Shown piece after piece: positions 18,174-27,145 of a stretch of DNA of 64,000 bases. This DNA comes from Paenibacillus sp. UNC451MF. GTDB lineage: Bacteria; Bacillota; Bacilli; Paenibacillales; NBRC-103111. Position 1 is the first letter of the stretch. The number at the start of each line of letters is the position of its first letter. Made by a program: the position numbers and the translations under genes. A model generated the notes under the pieces. That model did no database searches. It saw nothing but the letters and a program-made list of their open reading frames with translations, and was not told where the DNA came from. The DNA lies in contig NZ_JMLS01000014.1 in the NCBI RefSeq assembly GCF_000686845.1, positions 124,001-188,000 of the forward strand. Direction: 5' to 3'.

Positions 18174-20069
18174 TTAAGCTTGGCGGAAGCGAATGATATG
18201 ACTGCCTTCCTGTTTGGGATCTTTAGGCGTCAGCACAATTCGCTGCAGCCGATCTCCCCAGGAGTTGCGGAGCTTTTTGTCTTCTATTTGTATACTCTCA
18301 ACGGAGGCGATAAATTGTTCCGCAGCATATTCCATCTGTAAGGCTTCTTGATCGTTACGACGGAATACAATAAGTCCATTCGCCGTTACTTCCGGTTGGC
18401 AGCAAGTCATAAAATTCATTGTAAATTGGCAGGCTTGGGCATCGTCAAATGCATAGCTCTCTTCAAGCTCGATCACAGCGTGTGGAGAACGAGTCAATCG
18501 GCAGCACCGGATCCATGAGCGGATTCCCGCTTCAGGCAAGTAAGCGGAAGCAATGTTCATACTCAATTGCGAGCTTTGCCCCGTCACTTCGTACTGTGCT
18601 TCTGCAGCACGGTACGTACTACCGTCCTGCTGCATGAAGCCATTAATCGTAGGCAGGTTATGGTAGCCTGACTGCATCGTCCATATTTCGTATCGCTGCG
18701 CACTGAACGTTTTGGCGGTGTATTCCTCGACTCCAACATCGATGAGCACCGGCAGTCCGTCCGCATACAAGACAAAGTGCCCGACATCGTTATGGTTGTG
18801 ACTCTCCAGATTGTGTCCGCCCTTCATGGCTAGGTACAGACCGCGATCCGAAGATTCGGTCTCCCGAGCTGCCATAACCTGAATGCCGTCCATCCACATA
18901 TCGCGCTGGAACGTGAGCGGTCTGTTCTCGTTCTCAATCATGCTATAATCAAACAGAGCTGGGAGCACCCGGAGGAAAGAAAGAAACTTCATGTTCTTCC
19001 AGCCCTCGGTACGCAGCATCTGGTGTACGGCCGTTCCAAGAGCCATCATATTATCGTCACCGATTCGCTTCCCGTAACGATACACGATATCTTCCTCAAC
19101 AGTAATCCGATGAGGGCCGTCCGCAAAATTAAGAAAATACCTGTCATGTATGTGTACCTTATAAATGTATCGTCCGATATTTTGAATTAACGGCTCGCCA
19201 TACACGTTCAAAGCACCCTTGGATGCGGTATACAAGAGCTCCAAGCAATCGAACAACGATCCGCCTGCCTTGTTCCAATAGCCAGGACCTTCATCACAGC
19301 CTCCATCGGCTGGATGCATCGACAAGAAACGGTCCAAGCTCTGCATCGCCTTACGGACAGCTTGCAATCTCCTGCCTTCATCCTCCTCCGTCAGGAGAAA
19401 AGCGTTCAAGCAATTGGATGTACACCAAGGCGTCCAGTTATTTAACCGCTTATCCCGCTCCTTAATTCCCATCCACCAGCAATCGTCACGATCAAGATAT
19501 GGGTCCAGAATGCGGTGCCGCAGCTCGGCAACGATCCGCCGATCAATAAGAGGATTCATCTGATCCAACGCTGGCTTCAGCAGGTAATGCAGCCAGGCGA
19601 ACAGATTGCCCGTCTCGGCAGCAAATAAATCGATTCCTGGCTGGGTTTCGGTGTCGGGCAGACCGGGATGCTCATGCTGAAACATCCGATTATGAGCCGA
19701 GATGACCCAGCATGATTCTTCGCTGATCTGCCAAATGCCATTGATGAGATCATTCAGAAACCGTCCCTTATTCTCTACGCATTCGGCAAGAGCGAGGCTC
19801 GTCACTGCTCTTCTACGGAGATGATACGGCCCATCGTAGCGAGTCCGATTGCCATTATTCAAAAATTCCATATACATCGTCGCAGTAAGTATCGGCCATG
19901 AATAATCCAAATACTTTTCACCCTCGGCTATGACAGATAAGCGAAGCTCTTCAGGCAGTGCGTCCCACTCGCTTCTTTGCTCGATATCCGGGAAAGGACG
20001 GTAAGCTGCTTTTGTAAGTAAGCATTCTCCCAATTCCTCAGCAGTTAACAGATCACTAAGACTTATCAT
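18174..20069 (-). CDS. Cytoplasmic heparinase II/III family protein
   Basis: A 631-residue protein with the two-part heparinase fold: a helical toroid (about 30-370) containing DGGCDEGPGYWNKAGG, and a beta-sandwich Hepar_II_III domain (about 390-620) with the characteristic GGHNLESHNHNDVGHFVLYADG. The His/Asn-rich motif is where the family binds substrate and often metal. There is no signal peptide, so it should act on imported oligosaccharides as an exo- or oligo-lyase. It is only distantly like the two PL21-type enzymes of this operon. Stop and start spacing to the upstream gene is 9 bases. Confidence 0.88.
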   Translation of the reverse strand: MISLSDLLTAEELGECLLTKAAYRPFPDIEQRSEWDALPEELRLSVIAEGEKYLDYSWPILTATMYMEFLNNGNRTRYDGPYHLRRRAVTSLALAECVENKGRFLNDLINGIWQISEESCWVISAHNRMFQHEHPGLPDTETQPGIDLFAAETGNLFAWLHYLLKPALDQMNPLIDRRIVAELRHRILDPYLDRDDCWWMGIKERDKRLNNWTPWCTSNCLNAFLLTEEDEGRRLQAVRKAMQSLDRFLSMHPADGGCDEGPGYWNKAGGSLFDCLELLYTASKGALNVYGEPLIQNIGRYIYKVHIHDRYFLNFADGPHRITVEEDIVYRYGKRIGDDNMMALGTAVHQMLRTEGWKNMKFLSFLRVLPALFDYSMIENENRPLTFQRDMWMDGIQVMAARETESSDRGLYLAMKGGHNLESHNHNDVGHFVLYADGLPVLIDVGVEEYTAKTFSAQRYEIWTMQSGYHNLPTINGFMQQDGSTYRAAEAQYEVTGQSSQLSMNIASAYLPEAGIRSWIRCCRLTRSPHAVIELEESYAFDDAQACQFTMNFMTCCQPEVTANGLIVFRRNDQEALQMEYAAEQFIASVESIQIEDKKLRNSWGDRLQRIVLTPKDPKQEGSHIIRFRQA

Positions 20070-20078
20070 AATAAAACC

Positions 20079-22310
20079 TTACTCCTTTCCTTCCGCTTCC
20101 ACGGTCAGGGGAATGAGACGAATCGTTCCAGATACTTCCGTGAGGTGAAGAACACCTGCCTCTTCTGTTACCTCATGCTGCTCGCGCGCGTCTCCACGCT
20201 CTACAATCCAAGCCCCTGCCGTTAGGTCGGCTATGACGTAGTTAAGTGATGCTGAAGCTGCATCTGCAGTCGGTGCCACAGGCACATCCAGCTCCTTATG
20301 AAGCCGCAAGCCGCTTTTGCTGAATAATACGACCCAGTCCTTTATCTGCGCTCCAACGAGCGAGTCATTCTCCACTCTATGAGTCGGTAGTGCCTCAGGA
20401 CCGCCAATATCCTTCATCTGCATAACGTTTAAGAAAACATCTTGTTCGGCAGGCTGACTCGGACTGGCCTCAATGCGCCATGCCCCCTGCTCCTTGGTGC
20501 TCGGGAAATCATTGATGTAATTGGTGCCGAACACCCAAAACTCTTTACCCGGCCCGCCTACGGCTGTGATTTCGAGATTATCAGCCACAGGAAGCAGCGT
20601 ATCGTTGATCAACTGTCCGTTATAACCTTCCTCGCTGCGCGAGATAACGGTACGGCTGCCGTTCACCTGCGGCTCTTCGATACTATGAAGCAGCCAATAC
20701 TTCTTGAAATCAGGGTTTGCTGATGTGACGCGATCAAACACGATAAGCGCAGCAGGATGGTTCTCATCCTTAAAGTTTAAGAACATGAAAGAGCGTTGGA
20801 ACTGCTTCATCTTGTTCGAATACGCGGCAGTTATGTCGCCTTTTAAGTAAGAAAAGTCAGGTTGTACCGGATCGGGTCCATAAGCATGCGCCAGTACTTC
20901 TCCGCGTTTAAAATCCTTGTTCAACAAATCATCGAGCTTAAGCGGCGGACGTCCCTCATTCGGCCAGCGCTGTCCCCCGTCATTCACATTAGGCCATACA
21001 AGGCCACCGTCCTTAACATAGGGATACTGCTTTAGCTCGTCGGGGTCGTACACAAGCACCGTGTTATGGGCAATGGTCCGCTTGAAATAATATTTATTGT
21101 GCGGTGAATGGTATTTGCCGGAAGAGCCTTTGTAAATACCAGAGTCGATTGCCAAGTACCCTTTGTAGTACAGCTGGAATGCTCCTGCATCTAAGTGCTG
21201 GTGGTTGTTGTACTGATATTCCCCCACGCGCATTTCGGCAACCACGGTAGGCGAGCTCTTATCCATCCCTTCATCCCAGCCGGTTCTCGCAATCATGATT
21301 CCGGTCGGAGATCCGAAATAACGGGTAAGCGGTAGCTCCTTGATTGATTTGGGCTGCACCTCCGGGTTGTAGAACAAAAATGCATGGAACACGTACATAT
21401 CCGGTATGGTTTGATATTCCCGGAACTGTTGATCCATAAAGTAAGGATTATCATAATAGCTGCCTGCCATCATATAAACGAGCGGGAAAAATTGAATGTA
21501 TTTATCTTCTGCATACAGCGGATTATCGCTATCTCCATCGCGCAGCAGCTTGCCGTCAGGCCTTCTCGTATAAATCCACTGATACCCTACCTCTCCCTGT
21601 GAAGGGTCGTAAGGATTGCCCGCTCCCATTCGGTCTAGAATCCATGTGGCATACAGCTCAGCCTGGTAACGATAGGTGCCGTAATTGTCTCCTTGATGAT
21701 GCCACCCCGAAGGATAAAAGAAATTGCGCGCCGGTGCCATCTCCGCGTAGAATCGTCCTGCCGATTCGTCGTAGATTTCCGGGTCCTCGTCGTAGATGGC
21801 AATGCCTGTGCCGATAAGGTCGCGCATCAGCATCCATTCGCTCGTATGACCAACAATCGAGCCCTCCTTCTTAGGAGGGAAGCCGCATTCCAGCATGCCA
21901 GCTAACCGTTTGAAGTGACTGATCATAAACTGCCGCTCCGTATCATCGATCAGATCGCGGCACCAGTCATAGACGACGGCCACGGACGACATTAGCCGTC
22001 CAATAGCCCGGGAAATATCCTGAAAGTTCGGATTAAACGACTTCGTAATGGTGGTAAGCGCCAAAGCTTTGGCGCGAAGGCCTGCTTCTTGATCCCCATT
22101 CAGAACAAACATCAGCGCATTCGCTTCAATGAGGTACGCTTCATCCGGATGATCAGCGGATTGAGCCTGGCTAATGTCCACCTGACTGAACTGCACCAGC
22201 CGTTCCCAAACTTGCTTCATTTCCGGCCTGAATCGTTTCTCCCTTAATCCGGGTAAATGTTGGCTCCGCAGCAGCAAGCGTGGGTGTTCTTGCGGCGGTT
22301 TTGGATACAT
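20079..22310 (-). CDS. Heparinase II-like polysaccharide lyase (PL21 type)
   Basis: A 743-residue lyase resembling heparinase II (PL21) over its full length. The helical toroid carries YPSGWHHQGDNYG (about residues 199-211) and YQWIYTRRPDGKLLRDGD; the first beta domain has YNNHQHLDAGAFQLYYKG (about 367-384), the region of the catalytic His and metal ligands in this family; the C-terminal beta domain follows. Heparinase II cleaves both heparin and heparan sulfate. Pedobacter HepII is periplasmic, but no signal peptide is present here, so import of oligosaccharides must come first. The frame is open 39 bases further, but ATG 22310 with AAGAGGAGG fits best. It has a close paralogue at 28600-30891. 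Confidence 0.92.
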   Translation of the reverse strand: MYPKPPQEHPRLLLRSQHLPGLREKRFRPEMKQVWERLVQFSQVDISQAQSADHPDEAYLIEANALMFVLNGDQEAGLRAKALALTTITKSFNPNFQDISRAIGRLMSSVAVVYDWCRDLIDDTERQFMISHFKRLAGMLECGFPPKKEGSIVGHTSEWMLMRDLIGTGIAIYDEDPEIYDESAGRFYAEMAPARNFFYPSGWHHQGDNYGTYRYQAELYATWILDRMGAGNPYDPSQGEVGYQWIYTRRPDGKLLRDGDSDNPLYAEDKYIQFFPLVYMMAGSYYDNPYFMDQQFREYQTIPDMYVFHAFLFYNPEVQPKSIKELPLTRYFGSPTGIMIARTGWDEGMDKSSPTVVAEMRVGEYQYNNHQHLDAGAFQLYYKGYLAIDSGIYKGSSGKYHSPHNKYYFKRTIAHNTVLVYDPDELKQYPYVKDGGLVWPNVNDGGQRWPNEGRPPLKLDDLLNKDFKRGEVLAHAYGPDPVQPDFSYLKGDITAAYSNKMKQFQRSFMFLNFKDENHPAALIVFDRVTSANPDFKKYWLLHSIEEPQVNGSRTVISRSEEGYNGQLINDTLLPVADNLEITAVGGPGKEFWVFGTNYINDFPSTKEQGAWRIEASPSQPAEQDVFLNVMQMKDIGGPEALPTHRVENDSLVGAQIKDWVVLFSKSGLRLHKELDVPVAPTADAASASLNYVIADLTAGAWIVERGDAREQHEVTEEAGVLHLTEVSGTIRLIPLTVEAEGKE

Positions 22311-22416
22311 GGCTGTCAGCCTCCTCTTCATAACGGTGTTCGATTGCAACTAAAATCTAACGCTAACGCGATGAGCCTGTTGAGAAACCTAAGGAAATTC
22401 TGCTGTGAATGGGACT

Positions 22417-22438
22417 CCGGTGGGGCATCCCCTTCCGG
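22417..22438 (-). promoter_or_regulatory. Intercistronic hairpin between binding-protein and PL21 genes
   Basis: CCGGTGGGG, a CAT loop and CCCCTTCCGG form a compact hairpin in the 151-base gap after a binding-protein gene. The core matches the hairpin at 12106-12121 in 15 of 16 positions. No T run follows. It is likely an mRNA stabiliser or partial terminator that raises the level of the binding-protein message over that of the enzymes. Confidence 0.6.
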
Positions 22439-22461
22439 TTACATATCCTGGATTACAGCGA

Positions 22462-23772
22462 TTATTTGGCTTTTTTCATATCGGTCATCGTCTTTTCAGC
22501 TTTCTCCTGAATTTCTCTCAGCACCGTATTGACATCCTTGTGGTTGATCGCCATATCCTTGGCCCCGTCACGAATCAACTGCTTGAAAGGAAGATCGTAA
22601 TCCGTCGGTTTGACAATTGGCGCCTGCTTCGTCTTGAACACAGCCTGCACGTTTTTGCCTTGGAAGCCCTTCAGCTCGGAAGCATAGGTTTTCTTGACCG
22701 CATCATTGTTCAATGAGGTCATTCTTCCGGTTTTGTTCATCGTAATCTGCGCCTCATCGGAAACCAGTGTGGAGATGACCTTGAACGCCTCCTCTTGATG
22801 CTTGCTCTTTGGCGATAGCATCATCAAATGCAGATCGACGGGCTTGCCAACCCCAGGCCGGTCCTCGAAGCTCGGATAAGTGACCATATCCCAATTGACG
22901 GAACTCCCTTGCTGCGCCATGTCCTCGATCGTGCCAACGACTCCGTCTCCCCAAACCGGGTACATCGCCAACAGCCTATCCTTGAAGAAACCATTGGACG
23001 TGTACATGAACTTGTTTTTCTCGCCGATAAAGCCTGGAATCTCATACATCGCCTTCAGCTTGGAAAAGGCCGCTTTATAGCCCGGCGTATTAATCTCCGG
23101 CTTCTCTTCCTTCTCATCGACATAAGGAAGCGAATACTGCCTTGTGACATTCTCAGGATAATCAGGATCAATGCCGATATACTGGATGCCATCTTCCTTG
23201 CGCGTCAGCTGCTTGGCTACAGCAATCGCTTGATCCCATGTCAGACCATCCTGCGGATAAGGGACTCCGAATTTGTCGAAAATGTCTTTGTTGTACAGCA
23301 TCAGCCCGTAATTCATAGAGAACGGGACAGCGTACACCTCGCCTTTATCGCCGAACTGCTTAATCGCGCCCATGCCTACCGGATCGAAACGGTTAAAATC
23401 CAAATTGTTTTTCTTCGCCAATTCATTCAGATCCATCCCTAGCCCAAGCTTGTTAAACATGCCGATGTACACATTGCTGGTCAAAATCAGATCAGGCAGG
23501 TTACCAGAAGCAATAATTTGCTCCGGCGTGTCCTTATCCCCATTTCGGGAAACGAGCTGCATTGAAATATTCGGATACTTCTTCTGAACCGGCTCAACAA
23601 AAAACTTCTGGAATTCCGATTCCTGAATGCCCGAGCTGTAGCTGTACACGACAAGCTTGACAGGCTCATTGGATTCGGACTTTACGGGTGCTTCCCCCGC
23701 CTCTTCCTTGGCGCATCCGGACAAAGCCACCGACAAACAGAGCAAACCTGGCAGAACTAAACCTTTTTTCAT
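22462..23772 (-). CDS. Sugar-binding lipoprotein of an ABC transporter (family 1)
   Basis: A 436-residue solute-binding lipoprotein: signal MKKGLVLPGLLCLSVALSGC with lipobox LSGC. It carries the same NKDIFDKFGVPYPQDGLTWDQAIAVAKQLTR block as the two other receptors in the operon and ends in a helix with EIQEKAEKTMTDMKKAK. A TTG six bases upstream is in frame, but ATG 23772 is better spaced from AGGGGG. It sits between the lipoprotein lyase gene (upstream) and the PL21 lyase gene (downstream), which suits capture of oligosaccharides released at the cell surface and delivery for internal cleavage. No permease gene is adjacent. Confidence 0.9.
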   Translation of the reverse strand: MKKGLVLPGLLCLSVALSGCAKEEAGEAPVKSESNEPVKLVVYSYSSGIQESEFQKFFVEPVQKKYPNISMQLVSRNGDKDTPEQIIASGNLPDLILTSNVYIGMFNKLGLGMDLNELAKKNNLDFNRFDPVGMGAIKQFGDKGEVYAVPFSMNYGLMLYNKDIFDKFGVPYPQDGLTWDQAIAVAKQLTRKEDGIQYIGIDPDYPENVTRQYSLPYVDEKEEKPEINTPGYKAAFSKLKAMYEIPGFIGEKNKFMYTSNGFFKDRLLAMYPVWGDGVVGTIEDMAQQGSSVNWDMVTYPSFEDRPGVGKPVDLHLMMLSPKSKHQEEAFKVISTLVSDEAQITMNKTGRMTSLNNDAVKKTYASELKGFQGKNVQAVFKTKQAPIVKPTDYDLPFKQLIRDGAKDMAINHKDVNTVLREIQEKAEKTMTDMKKAK

Positions 23773-23850
23773 CTCCAAAAAACCCCCTATTCACTCATGA
23801 AAAGTGTGTAAAGATGAGTCCATCGCAAAATCGGTATAGTCGAACTGTCG

Positions 23851-25893
23851 TTAAGGCAATTTCCACTGGGAAAGCGGCACATAGTCATGGCCTGCCGAAG
23901 GAACCACCTCTCCAGCCGCAAGTGGGATGAGTTCCACGGCCATCCTCACATTTGTTGCTCCATCCAGCTTGATAGCCAGCTTACGGATTCCATTGTTCGC
24001 CGTTTGTCCTTTCGGATTTAGCGATTCAGGGAGCGGCTTGGCATCCATGACCTGAAACTTAGCTTGTGTCAGCTGTGGCGCATCTTTTGGAAAAGTCATT
24101 GTCACCCAGAGCCGTTTGCCATTCTGGCTTAACAGTGCGGATTTGCCGTCTTCAGCCACTTGTATCGAAGCTTTCGTGTTCATAAACCACCAGACCGTGG
24201 ACGGCTGCTTGGTCTGAATTTCATCCTCGATAAGAAGCCCTTTGCGATCGATAAACTGAATGCCTCGCTTCACAGCGTCGGCATTTCTGGAGTATGCCGG
24301 CTGCATATCCGCAATGGCTAAAGCCCCTTGTGGCTTCGATTCAAAACTCGTTATCCGGTTCATGGAAACATGATCCTGTTGAAATTGCTTATCCGGATTA
24401 ATGACCAGCGTGTTATGTCCTTCCGGCTTCAGCCGATAATAGGTGTAGCGTTCCTTGTCGTATTCAAAATAGCCTTTTAAATTGTAATCTTCCTTGCCAG
24501 GGTCGATTGCCCACTGCTCGCCATTCGCGTGGAACACGAATTCGCCGATATCAGAGTGGGAGTGGCTAGCTATAGCCGTTCCTGCTTTGAAACCTACATA
24601 AGCCGCTGTTGGATCGTTCCATTTGCTGCGCATAATAACCAGTTCTGCGTCGCGATAATATTGATCGGTTGGAAGTGTCATTTTCATGTCACGGAACGAT
24701 GGATCGTACCAGAGCAGATCGTACACTCCGCCAGCCTGCTTCGCATCTTCCATCATGGCAAGCCGCTGTCCGGCCAGCATAGGATCATTGGTCGCTTTCG
24801 CTAACCAGAATAGCTCGGGAATTTTCATCTTGCCGCTGTCGCTGTCCGCAAAATTAAATGTTCCTTGCGGTCCGGTAGCATAGACCGGAAAATACGCTGT
24901 TTTGTGTAATGCCGGCGTCTGCGCGTGTCCATAAGTTGTCCCCAGGGAGGTCTGCATAGCTGCCATGTAGCTGACCGTATATTCCATCATGTATCGCCAG
25001 TAGCCCGGTCCCTCGCTCCAGCCACCGTCCGGCTCCCAGTGGCTCAATATAATCTTTTGCACCGATTGCAGTGAACGGACAATGATCTCTCCTGCAAGTG
25101 CCTTCTCCTGTTCTTCGTCACCGATAGCAAGTGCTCCCACAATGATGCCGCCGTTGCAGACGGCGCTCCAGTTGTTAACCGGATCGGTTCTTACACTCCA
25201 CCAAACCTGCTTATTGTGGGCGTCCAGAGCTTTTTGCAGCCCTTTCTCCACCATGGCTTTACGGATTGAATCCCTCTGTTCTTGCGTCAGGTAGTCATAG
25301 AGCCAATCGTAGCCGATCCCCATCCCTGCTGTAATTTCAGCTGTGTTAAGAAATTCTTTCTTATCATTCCAATCTGGAAAAGCGACCATCGCCATCATTT
25401 CCTGAACCGCCCGCTTCGCGTATTTCTCATCTCCGCTAAGCTGGTACATCATCGCATTTTGCTCGATGATCGGTCTGGCGTCTCTGGCCGACAGCATCCT
25501 GCGTCCGTCCGGCGTTTCATACGCCCCGACTGGCTTCGTCAGAGTCTTGTCGGTCGCTCTTTGCAAGTCTCCGTACCATTTGCGCAGCTGCGGATCGGTC
25601 TTGACCGCATCCTTCAGCTTGGCAAAGGTGTCCGCCGTTGCGAACAGCCTCGGGTGTCGCTGCTTCGGGTTGTTTTTTTGCAAGTCCGCGATGATCCCTT
25701 CGGCCGTTGGAGGCCCGCCGGTGTAAGGCGCGAATGCTTGCGACGAAGATCTCGGCAGCACGGCTTGCGTACTTGTTCCCTCCTTCTCCGTCGGAGACGG
25801 GGCGGCGTTATCGCCGGTACAAGCAGACAAAACGGTCAGGCACATCACCAGCAGCAAAATGAAAATAGATTGGGTCAGTTTGAGAAACGGCAT
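23851..25893 (-). CDS. Lipid-anchored heparinase II/III-type lyase
   Basis: A 680-residue exported lyase. The signal ends in VLSACTGDN (lipobox), so the enzyme is tethered to the outer face of the membrane. A short Thr/Ser/Pro linker leads to the toroid (HPRLFATADTFAKL, ITAGMGIGYDWLYDYL, DGGWSEGPGYWRYMMEY) and the Hepar_II_III domain (AIASHSHSDIGEFVFHANGEQW). It closely parallels the core of the 1260-residue enzyme at 8179-11961 but lacks its LamG, cadherin-like and F5/8 domains. The simplest reading is that the large free enzyme depolymerises distant polymer and this one trims chains at the surface beside the binding proteins. ATG 25893 has GGAGG. Confidence 0.9.
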   Translation of the reverse strand: MPFLKLTQSIFILLLVMCLTVLSACTGDNAAPSPTEKEGTSTQAVLPRSSSQAFAPYTGGPPTAEGIIADLQKNNPKQRHPRLFATADTFAKLKDAVKTDPQLRKWYGDLQRATDKTLTKPVGAYETPDGRRMLSARDARPIIEQNAMMYQLSGDEKYAKRAVQEMMAMVAFPDWNDKKEFLNTAEITAGMGIGYDWLYDYLTQEQRDSIRKAMVEKGLQKALDAHNKQVWWSVRTDPVNNWSAVCNGGIIVGALAIGDEEQEKALAGEIIVRSLQSVQKIILSHWEPDGGWSEGPGYWRYMMEYTVSYMAAMQTSLGTTYGHAQTPALHKTAYFPVYATGPQGTFNFADSDSGKMKIPELFWLAKATNDPMLAGQRLAMMEDAKQAGGVYDLLWYDPSFRDMKMTLPTDQYYRDAELVIMRSKWNDPTAAYVGFKAGTAIASHSHSDIGEFVFHANGEQWAIDPGKEDYNLKGYFEYDKERYTYYRLKPEGHNTLVINPDKQFQQDHVSMNRITSFESKPQGALAIADMQPAYSRNADAVKRGIQFIDRKGLLIEDEIQTKQPSTVWWFMNTKASIQVAEDGKSALLSQNGKRLWVTMTFPKDAPQLTQAKFQVMDAKPLPESLNPKGQTANNGIRKLAIKLDGATNVRMAVELIPLAAGEVVPSAGHDYVPLSQWKLP

Positions 25894-25946
25894 CTTTTTT
25901 CCTCCAGGGCTTGCTTGGTGTTATCTATTAAGGATGAACCACTTGT

Positions 25947-27083
25947 TTACCAAAATAGATCCGTTTGTCCGCGCAGCTTAGCTAATGCCTCGACGAAATA
26001 GTAGTCGCCGTAGATCAAGCCGACATCGATATTTTTGTTGGCAGGCCAATGGCCGGTGCCGTGAGGCAGAATCGCTTCGTCGCTCGTATCCCAAATCGCA
26101 TAATGGTCCACCATCGATTTGAGGATACGCTTCGCCGAAGTCTCATAAAGCCGCCCTTCCTCGGCAGGTAACGAGTCCGCCAACAGCAGCAAGCCGCTTG
26201 CTGCAATAGCTGCCGCCGATGAGTCTCTTGGAGCGCCTTCCTGCGTAGTCAGACGGAAGTCCCAATAAGGCACTAAATCCTCAGGAAGATTAGCCAGGAA
26301 GAAATGTGCTACCTTTTTGCTCGCCTGCAAATAAACATCGTTCTTCGTATAGTGGTAGCATAGAGCCAAACCGTATAGCGCCCAAGTTGTTCCTCTCGCC
26401 CATGCCGATTCAGGTGCAAAGCCCTGTCCGCCCAATGCTCCGACACGTTCCCCTGTTTCCGGATCAAACTCTACGATGTGATAGACAGAGCCATCTGCAC
26501 GGATAAATTCACCCATCACCATATGAGCATGGGCCTCGGCAATGTGCTTGAACCTTGGATCCCTGGTTTCTTCCGATGCCCAGAAGAGCAGGCTTAAATT
26601 CATCATGCAGTCGATGATAGCCCAACCGGTATTTCCGTTCGCGCTCTCCCAATTGCTCTGGTTCCAGGCACGGATGAAATTGCCTTTGAGGTTGAAGCGT
26701 CCGGCCAGCCAGGCTGCCACCTTCAACGCACGGAGCTTCGACTCTTCGCTGCCTGTCAATTTATAGTTAGCTACCGAGGTCAAGCTCCACATAAAGCCGA
26801 CATCATGATGCAATCTCGTGTATTCGTCGATGCATACGTCCATTTTGCGCTCGCATTGCTCGGCAAGCTGCTTCAGCTCTTCATTATTCGTATCACGGTA
26901 TAAAAGCCACAGCAGCCCCGGCCAGAAGCCGGAGGTCCAGCCTTGCGGATCCGTGCAGTCGTATTTCCCCTCTTTGGAAACGTGCGGGAATCCAGCTCCA
27001 ATCGTCTTGCTTGTTTGACCTACCTTGGCTACAACCTTGCTCCATGCTTCATCAATCCACAAATCGTATGTACCAGCTGACAT
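25947..27083 (-). CDS. GH88 unsaturated glucuronyl hydrolase
   Basis: A 378-residue (alpha/alpha)6-barrel enzyme that removes the 4,5-unsaturated uronic acid left by lyases, using vinyl-ether hydration. GH88 marks are visible: GWTSGFWPGLLWLLY near the start, HHDVGFM with the probable nucleophile-side Asp94, TGWAIIDCMMNLSLLFWA with the general acid/base Asp158, and GFAPESAWARGTTWALYGL. No signal peptide, so it is cytoplasmic. The frame is open 24 bases further, but ATG 27083 has AAAGGAGAG. As the only enzyme here acting on unsaturated uronates, it is the strongest evidence that the operon's products are beta-elimination products. Confidence 0.95.
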   Translation of the reverse strand: MSAGTYDLWIDEAWSKVVAKVGQTSKTIGAGFPHVSKEGKYDCTDPQGWTSGFWPGLLWLLYRDTNNEELKQLAEQCERKMDVCIDEYTRLHHDVGFMWSLTSVANYKLTGSEESKLRALKVAAWLAGRFNLKGNFIRAWNQSNWESANGNTGWAIIDCMMNLSLLFWASEETRDPRFKHIAEAHAHMVMGEFIRADGSVYHIVEFDPETGERVGALGGQGFAPESAWARGTTWALYGLALCYHYTKNDVYLQASKKVAHFFLANLPEDLVPYWDFRLTTQEGAPRDSSAAAIAASGLLLLADSLPAEEGRLYETSAKRILKSMVDHYAIWDTSDEAILPHGTGHWPANKNIDVGLIYGDYYFVEALAKLRGQTDLFW

Positions 27084-27145
27084 TGTCTTCTCTCCTTTAA
27101 GTTTCAACTCATCATAGTTTCAGAAAAATGCATTGGGTTCCATTC

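Noticed and set aside
22828-23442. 204-residue plus-strand frame opposite a binding-protein gene
   Set aside because: Same pattern appears opposite all three related receptors, so it is a by-product of their shared sequence.
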